From Xanthobacteraceae bacterium (GTDB taxonomy: Bacteria > Pseudomonadota > Alphaproteobacteria > Rhizobiales > Xanthobacteraceae), in the NCBI GenBank assembly GCA_030037185.1, contig JASHRR010000580.1:1-11553 (forward strand): a stretch of DNA of 11,553 bases, read 5' to 3'. The stretch's first letter is position 1. Each line of letters begins with the position of its first letter. Below the pieces are notes generated by a model that was not told the origin of the DNA, made no database searches, and saw only the letters and a program-made list of their open reading frames with translations. The position numbers and the translations under genes were made by a program. Shown here piece after piece: positions 6,943 to 11,553 of the stretch.

Positions 6943-8775
6943 ACACGGTTATGTTCACATCCGGCGCCCATGCGGCACAGTGCTGGCTCAACACGCTGGC
7001 CGATCCTAATGCCTATAAGCGCCGTGGCGCTGATGACAGGGGCGCCCTCTGCCGCATATGCGCAATGTTTTGGCAGCCTCAACTCTATTACCTCGGCGGC
7101 CGGTACAATCAACACGGCCTTTTTACCCAGCGGCTCGGCCTTCCTGTCGCCGGCGCCAAACAGTGCGCCCGATCAGCAGGGTGGCGGTGTGTGGACAAGG
7201 GCCGTTGGCGGGGCGGTTAACACGGAAGCTAACACCAATTTCAGCGCATCATTCACCATTGCGACGCCAAATGGCCCCAGTTTTCCGATTGCTTTCAGCG
7301 AACCCTGCCGCGCAACCGTAAAGCAGAACTTCGCAGGCTTTGAGGCTGGTCACGACATTGCGCTTCTCAATACCGGCAACTCAGACATGAATTGGCACTT
7401 CGGCGTACTGGCCGGGTATGTTGGGGTGAGCATCAATACTCCGCAGGAAATGAATATTCCTGGCCAAAGCGGCAATGTCGATGCGCCGTCCGTAGGCCTC
7501 TACACTGCGTTCTCCAAGGGCAGCTTTTCGGCCGATGTTCAAGCCCGTCTGTATGAAGTCCAAGCCGCATCTTTAGGGCAAAGGCTCGATGGGCGCGGCT
7601 ATTCCCTTACGGCCAATATGGGCTATCGCTTCGATCTTCCCGGCAACTGGACCTTGGAGCCTTCGGTTGGCGGCATTTTCTCGCGCACCGCGATCGATCC
7701 GCTCGCCATCGCCGGCGTGCCCTTCCCGGTTAGCCCCACAGCGTTTGTCCCATTGAGCGGCGCCCTGCAGTTCCAGGACGTCGAAAGCGCGCTCGGGCGT
7801 GCGAGCATGACGCTGGGTACCAGCCTCCCTCTGGCTGGCGGCCAGATCGTCGCGTATCCCTTCGTCACAGCAAGTGTGTTTCACGAATTCGAAGGCAACG
7901 TGACCGCCTCGATCGCGATAGCCGGGACACTTCCTATTCAGGGGAGCGGTAATTTCACGGCCAGTAGCGTTGGCACTTATGGTCAGTTCGGCGCCGGCAG
8001 TGCCTTCGAGTTGGCCGATACCGGCTGGCTCGGCTTTGCCCGGGTTGACTACCGGACCGGCGACAATATCCAAGGCTACAGTGTCATCGGCGGACTGCGC
8101 TACCAGCTCGAGGCGGAGAATCGCGCCCGCCAGCCGCAAATGGCCGTGAAGGCTCGTCCCGTGGAGGGCTACGATTGGACCGGCCCTTATGTCGGCGTCT
8201 CCGCCGGCAGCACCTGGGGCGGCATGCATTGGGCGTCTCCAGGCGGTCCTGCTGACCCCGATTACGCGGGGTATCTTGCTGGCGGCCAAGCCGGTTACAA
8301 CTTCCAGACGGGACAATTTGTTTGGGGCATTGAAACAGACGCCGGCGCATCAAATGCCCGCGGGGGAAGAGCCGCCTGTCCAGTCCAACCGCTCTTATTT
8401 AGCTGCGAAGACGATGTGGGCATATTGGGTTCTCTGACAGGCCGGTTCGGATACACATGGGGCCGGGCGCTGTTCTACGCCAAAGGCGGCTGGGAATACG
8501 GAGAGGTCACGGCCGGGACGAGTTTGAACTTTGTGGACCCGGCCCTTGGCTTGCCCCCCGTTCCTGGGACGCTGAAGTCAACCAATTGGGAGAACGGCTG
8601 GACCGCCGGCGTTGGCTTGGAATACGCCCTCACGGACAGGTGGTCCGCAAAGGCAGAATACATGTACTATGGGTTTCCGCAGTACGCTTTCACAGTGGCT
8701 CAAAACGCGACAGCGAATGCCACAACCGCAGGCAATATTGTTCGAATCGGAGTGAACTACCACTTCAAACCGTAG
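6916..8775 (+). CDS. Outer-membrane protein with two beta-barrel domains (autotransporter-type plus Omp25/RopB-type)
   Basis: A 619-residue protein. GGAGG at 6905-6909 is 6 bases before ATG 6916, supporting this start. A second in-frame ATG at 6934 and one at 6970 are less well placed. A long signal peptide ends near SAAYA|QC (residue 49). Residues about 88-412 resemble an autotransporter beta-domain: VWTRAVGG, FAGFEAGHDIA, WHFGVLAGYVGVS, then repeated amphipathic strands up to YSVIGGLRYQLE. Only about 40 residues precede it, so there is no passenger. Residues about 417-619 form a second barrel of the Omp25/RopB type, opening with YDWTGPYVGVSAGSTWGG, containing GYNFQTGQFVWGIETD and YAKGGWEYG, and closing with VRIGVNYHFKP, with the aromatic end typical of outer-membrane strands. 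It stands alone. Likely a surface porin or structural outer-membrane protein; the cargo or ligand is unknown. Confidence 0.85.
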   Translation: MLRSGGMLRTRLCSHPAPMRHSAGSTRWPILMPISAVALMTGAPSAAYAQCFGSLNSITSAAGTINTAFLPSGSAFLSPAPNSAPDQQGGGVWTRAVGGAVNTEANTNFSASFTIATPNGPSFPIAFSEPCRATVKQNFAGFEAGHDIALLNTGNSDMNWHFGVLAGYVGVSINTPQEMNIPGQSGNVDAPSVGLYTAFSKGSFSADVQARLYEVQAASLGQRLDGRGYSLTANMGYRFDLPGNWTLEPSVGGIFSRTAIDPLAIAGVPFPVSPTAFVPLSGALQFQDVESALGRASMTLGTSLPLAGGQIVAYPFVTASVFHEFEGNVTASIAIAGTLPIQGSGNFTASSVGTYGQFGAGSAFELADTGWLGFARVDYRTGDNIQGYSVIGGLRYQLEAENRARQPQMAVKARPVEGYDWTGPYVGVSAGSTWGGMHWASPGGPADPDYAGYLAGGQAGYNFQTGQFVWGIETDAGASNARGGRAACPVQPLLFSCEDDVGILGSLTGRFGYTWGRALFYAKGGWEYGEVTAGTSLNFVDPALGLPPVPGTLKSTNWENGWTAGVGLEYALTDRWSAKAEYMYYGFPQYAFTVAQNATANATTAGNIVRIGVNYHFKP

Positions 8776-9079
8776 CCCGGAGGAGGGCGACACTGCCGTG
8801 CAATCGAAGGCGTGCGTCGCCGCGGGGCACACTCCGTCTCTGCACCGGCTCGCCGGCGTCCGATCGTCGGCGCCGCCGGTCAACAATTGAAATCTTGCTT
8901 GGTCGGCTGCCCGCTGAGCGCTGACGATGTGAAGCCGGTCAGATTACGGTGTAACTGCGAGAGCGGATATATCGATTCCCGCTGGCCGCGCGCCAACTCT
9001 AGCCTTTCGCGTTGGGCCCATGATGGGCTGGGTGTGCTTGGCGAGAAGCTGCGGGACGATACGGCGGTGGAACCGGTTG
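8776..9079. other. About 300 bases without a recognisable gene
   Basis: Between the barrel gene and the ligase relic the open frames on both strands lack any protein-family features. A GC-rich imperfect inverted repeat near 8850-8880 could act on transcript ends, but no T-run follows it. Confidence 0.5.
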
Positions 9080-9514
9080 TTCGTCAGTAACGGCGACGTC
9101 CGCCGGCACGTCGATGAGATCGCGGATGCTGCGGCGTCGGGCGTCAAATCCCAAGGGCTTGACGATCGACGGCGGGGCGGTTGTGCTCAGGCCTGACGCC
9201 CTGTCACGTGTCGAGGAGCGGCGCCGACCGGCGGCTCCTCAGGCCATCCTCTGCGCCTTCGACCTGATCGAGCAGGATGGCCCTGCGCCATCTGCCGTTC
9301 CTTGACCAAAAGCCGGCGCTGACGCGGCTGCTGCCCATGCCGACCCGCTGAACGAACACATCGCTGACCCCACGGTCCTCGCGCAGGCGTGCTGATCGTC
9401 TCAAAGAAGATTGACGACACCGTCGGTGCAGGACTGTGCTCCGTCAAGATCAGGGGTGCGCAATCCCGCAAAACTGGCGGTGCAGTGAGAAATGGAGCGG
9501 ATAATCCCCGATAA
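9080..9514 (+). pseudogene. Decayed ATP-dependent DNA ligase (LigD ligase-domain type), frameshifted
   Basis: Ligase-like segments follow one another in the right order but in changing frames. The order is FVSNGDVRRHVDEIADAAAS (from 9080), LTIDGGAVVL ... AILCAFDLIEQDG (about 9150-9282), LRHLPFLDQKPALTRLLPM (9283-9339, another frame), LNEHIADPTVLAQAC (9348-9392), then VLIVSKKIDDTVGAG and SVKIRGAQSRKTGGAVR up to TAA 9512-9514. These correspond to the IDGEAVV, YAFDLLELDG, GIVSKRID and W-I-K-x-RNP parts of LigD-type ligases, with at least three frame changes and internal stops. The upstream active-site lysine motif (K-x-DG) is not visible, so the remnant is a non-functional 3' part. LigD is part of two-component end joining and is often present in several copies in rhizobia, so loss of one is unsurprising. 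Confidence 0.75.
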
Positions 9515-9558
9515 TATTTCACTTTCGGCCCAATGTCCGGATTGTGCGCGCACCACGT

Positions 9559-9650
9559 GATGGCGACCACCTGTTCCGATTGAAGACGACCAGTCGTTCC
9601 AATTGATGGCGACCACCGGTTCCGATCGATTGATTGCAACGTTCCAACAA
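9559..9650 (+). repeat. Three to four 23-bp direct repeats resembling an IS21-family end
   Basis: Units starting at 9559 (gatggcgaccacctgttcc), 9582 (gaagacgaccagtcgttcc) and 9605 (gatggcgaccaccggttcc) follow one another with a strict 23-base period. A fourth, degenerate unit begins at 9628. Head-to-tail repeats of this length with a GATGGCGACC...GTTCC core are characteristic of the multiple transposase-binding sites at IS21-family ends. No istA/istB coding sequence is in the window, so this would be a solitary end left by deletion. The IS assignment rests on pattern memory. Confidence 0.5.
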
Positions 9651-9836
9651 TATAGACCGCATCGAAACGCGCTCACATTATTGCTGTCCCCCTGCAGACA
9701 GACTCCATCTCTGGCGCAAGACAGCCTCCAGAACACGCGAACCCTCGATGAGTTGTCGCTTCGAACAAGTTCACGCCGTAAACGCCCTGATAGTAAGCGA
9801 TTGTGTCGTGAGGGTAAGGGCTAGCGGGGTGAGACG

Positions 9837-10070
9837 ATGAAAATCCTTGCATTTGTTTTCGGAGCCGGCGCGTACGGGGAATTTTATGTTGTGCTTGGTG
9901 AGCGCGATCCGTGGCTTTCGCTAAGTGCCGGACTAGCCTTTACGCTTCTATGTCACGCTGCTTCGCGGCGCTCAGTTGGTACAGCACCGGAGATCCAGTT
10001 TGCCATAGACATAATCAACGGGATCAGAAGCCGGCTCGCAAGAGGGCACATCGCGGGCCTGTCGACGTAA
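9837..10070 (+). CDS. Small hypothetical membrane protein
   Basis: A 77-residue frame starting with ATG 9837, preceded by GGGGTGAG a few bases upstream (rather close for an ideal ribosome site). The N-terminal half is hydrophobic (about residues 3-18 and 26-42) around a charged GERDPW turn, and the C-terminal half is polar with a short amphipathic segment (QFAIDIINGIRSRL). It matches no family I recognise. It lies alone between a mobile-element relic and a gene-poor stretch, so it may be a genuine small gene or a chance frame. Confidence 0.4.
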   Translation: MKILAFVFGAGAYGEFYVVLGERDPWLSLSAGLAFTLLCHAASRRSVGTAPEIQFAIDIINGIRSRLARGHIAGLST

Positions 10071-10410
10071 TGCCGGCGTTGACTTGCCTGGGCTTCCGGC
10101 GATAGCGGCTGCGTAGCACGGCGTGACGATAAAGTCGGGCGCAAGATAGCGATTGGCTTGGCCATTGCAGCGATTGCTCGCGCGCAATAGCGCGCCCACT
10201 GCAGCGCCATCCCAGGCAGTCCCTACTTTGGTGCAGCAGGAGGTAACGCGTAATAACGACAATACGCGCAAGGCTGCGGCGGGGTTGCTGGGCGGTTACG
10301 CCGCTTGAGGCCCGGCCCGTCTGCGAGCCCAACAGGGGTGTGGACCGGGGGCTGCGTGAGAAGCACAACTCGAAAGCCTCTCGCAGGAGTGAAAAACCGA
10401 CAACTGGTGA
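10071..10410. other. About 340 bases without a supported gene
   Basis: Frames on both strands are open here but none looks like a real protein. A short palindromic pairing GCGCGC-AATA-GCGCGC lies near 10157-10172, without a T-run. Nothing else of note. Confidence 0.45.
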
Positions 10411-10566
10411 AAAAAGACCGACACCAAACCTGCCGCGAAAAATGAGGCATTCAAAGTCGACGTGGCCGTTGGCGACTCAGCCTTTAAGTAGGAAGCCCGA
10501 CAATTTGCCGCCGCGTTGCGGCATGCTGCACAGTTGCTCGGTGCTCCGCCGGAACCCAAGATATGA
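10411..10566 (+). pseudogene. Short gene remnant interrupted by an in-frame TAG
   Basis: Directly after TGA 10408-10410 one frame reads KKTDTKPAAKNEAFKVDVAV and GDSAFK, then TAG (10489-10491), then EARQFAAALRHAAQLLGAPP and EPKI before TGA 10564-10566. Both halves have the composition of a real alpha-helical protein and join smoothly across the amber codon, which suggests a small gene broken by a point mutation. Its start is missing or altered (only GTG in another frame at 10407). The family is not recognised. Confidence 0.3.
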
Positions 10567-10673
10567 AACCGGACCGTCGGAGGCGATCCGAGCACGGCGC
10601 CTTCGAAATTATTCGGAGGGCTCAGAAACCCGGCACCGCAGCATCACCAGGGAAGTCAAAAGAGCTTATGCGC

Positions 10674-10730
10674 CAGTTTCTGACCAGTATGTCAGTTTCT
10701 GGCTAATAAATCAGGTTCTCGGGCATGGGC
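10674..10730 (+). promoter_or_regulatory. Three direct repeats with 19-bp spacing upstream of the response regulator
   Basis: CAGTTTCTG begins at 10674 and 10693, and a degenerate copy CAGGTTCTC at 10712, each exactly 19 bases apart. The first two 19-base units agree at 14 positions. Each core is also a small palindrome (CAG-TTT-CTG). Within them TAATAA (10704-10709) with CTGACC (10680-10685) 18 bases upstream could form a weak promoter. OmpR/PhoB-family regulators bind direct repeats, so this may be an autoregulatory site, although 19 bases is longer than their usual 10-11 spacing. Confidence 0.5.
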
Positions 10731-10784
10731 TTTATGGTAGATTCGAATGATCCGATTCCTATCGGACCTGTCAGAGACCACGTC

Positions 10785-11477
10785 ATGGCTGGAACTCCGT
10801 GCCACGTTCTTGTCATTGAAGACGATCTGGCAACAGGCAAGCAGCTTGTACAGTCTCTGGCGACCAATGGCTATCAGGTTGATCTCGCGGTCGACGGCAA
10901 CGAGGGGCTCAGATTCGGACTCGCATCAGAATACGCTGTGATGACGATCGATCGCATGCTTCCGGGAATCGACGGCGTCGCGATCATTAGGCGGCTGAGG
11001 GAAGGCGGCATTGCCACGCCCGCTCTCATCATCAGTGCGCTCTGCGAGGTCGAGGATCGCGTACGTGGACTGCGTGCCGGCGGAGATGACTACCTCGTCA
11101 AGCCGTTTGCCTTCGCCGAGTTGTTGGCGCGCGTGGAAGCCCTGGCTCGCCGCAGCGCTACGGTCGTCAAGGAGACGGTATTGCGGGTCGGCGATCTCAA
11201 GCTTGACCTCATATCGCGAACCGTGACCCGCGGCGGTCGGAACATCGAGCTGCTGCCGCGGGAATTTCAAGTTCTCGAATTTCTGGTTCGCAATCAGGGC
11301 CACGTAGTTCCGCGCACTATGCTGCTGCAGCGTATATGGGATTTGCATTCTGACTCCACGAGCAACGCCGTCGACGTCTATGTTGGGCGCGTCCGCCGCA
11401 AGATCGACACTCAGCAAGCCCATCCGCTCATCCACACCGTACGAGGCGTCGGGTTTCGTATCCGTGTTCCTGACTAG
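10785..11477 (+). CDS. OmpR/PhoB-family two-component response regulator
   Basis: From ATG 10785 the protein has 230 residues, the usual length of the family. An upstream in-frame ATG at 10725 would add 20 residues but lies inside the third regulatory repeat and has no ribosome site. Residues 6-120 form a receiver domain with the acidic pair in VLVIEDD, the phosphoryl-accepting Asp in TIDRMLPGIDG (about residue 56), Ser in place of the usual Thr in IISAL, and the conserved Lys in DYLVKPF. Residues about 130-230 are a winged-helix DNA-binding domain (LPREFQVLEFLVRNQGHVV ... SNAVDVYVGRVRRKID ... IHTVRGVGFRI). The gene ends with two consecutive TAG triplets. No histidine kinase is present in the window; only 76 bases follow, so a partner could be just outside to the right. 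Target genes are unknown. Confidence 0.93.
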   Translation: MAGTPCHVLVIEDDLATGKQLVQSLATNGYQVDLAVDGNEGLRFGLASEYAVMTIDRMLPGIDGVAIIRRLREGGIATPALIISALCEVEDRVRGLRAGGDDYLVKPFAFAELLARVEALARRSATVVKETVLRVGDLKLDLISRTVTRGGRNIELLPREFQVLEFLVRNQGHVVPRTMLLQRIWDLHSDSTSNAVDVYVGRVRRKIDTQQAHPLIHTVRGVGFRIRVPD

Positions 11478-11553
11478 TAGCCGTCATCACCGTCCTCCGC
11501 AGCCTCACCAAACAGCGAACCATCTCAACACCTGTAAGAGACGAGGCGGCTAG

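Noticed and set aside
7573..8316. 247-codon minus-strand ORF inside the barrel gene
   Set aside because: Antisense shadow of the outer-membrane protein; composition not protein-like and no motifs.
10340..10750. 136-codon plus-strand ORF before the response regulator
   Set aside because: Highly basic, Ser/Arg-rich composition, overlaps the repeat array and the regulator's start region; another frame here looks more protein-like.

Overview
The base composition (GC-rich with strong third-position G/C), the protein families (cytoplasmic-membrane Ser/Thr kinase, DUF4384 protein, OmpA-like lipid-envelope protein, Omp25/RopB-type beta-barrel) and an IS21-like and DNA-ligase-relic background all point to an alphaproteobacterium of the Hyphomicrobiales, most likely close to Bradyrhizobium or Rhodopseudomonas. 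This is inferred from protein style; there is no rRNA or other phylogenetic marker in the window.

Left part (1-6053) is the striking section. On the minus strand, and running off the left edge, lies a secreted caspase-like (peptidase C14) protein. It has a clear His/Cys dyad and a very long tail of repeated W...F..(F/Y)P..A modules, the last of which sit in near-identical 366-bp tandem repeats. Divergent from it, across a 159-bp intergenic region, is a tight three-gene plus-strand operon: (i) a Ser/Thr protein kinase with one transmembrane helix and a cysteine-rich periplasmic domain, (ii) an exported protein with a BACON/Ig-like N-terminal part and a DUF4384 C-terminal part, and (iii) an OmpA-type peptidoglycan-binding protein with a duplicated Cys-containing N-terminal motif. 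Apart from the cytoplasmic kinase domain, every product appears to be periplasmic or envelope-located. The architecture suggests an envelope-sensing system in which a wall-anchored protein, a DUF4384 adaptor, a transmembrane kinase and a periplasmic caspase-like protease act together. The partnership is an inference from gene order and shared domain style.

The middle part (6054-8775) holds about 0.86 kb without a convincing gene (one possible relic) and then a 619-residue outer-membrane protein. That protein is two beta-barrel domains in series: an autotransporter-type barrel without a passenger, followed by an Omp25/RopB-like barrel.

The right part (8776-11553) is gene-poor and decayed. It contains a frameshifted 3' relic of an ATP-dependent DNA ligase (LigD-type), a cluster of 23-bp direct repeats resembling IS21-family terminal repeats, a small hypothetical membrane protein, an interrupted short ORF, and finally an intact OmpR/PhoB-family response regulator preceded by three 19-bp-spaced direct repeats. 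No partner histidine kinase is inside the window. No tRNA, rRNA or CRISPR array was seen.
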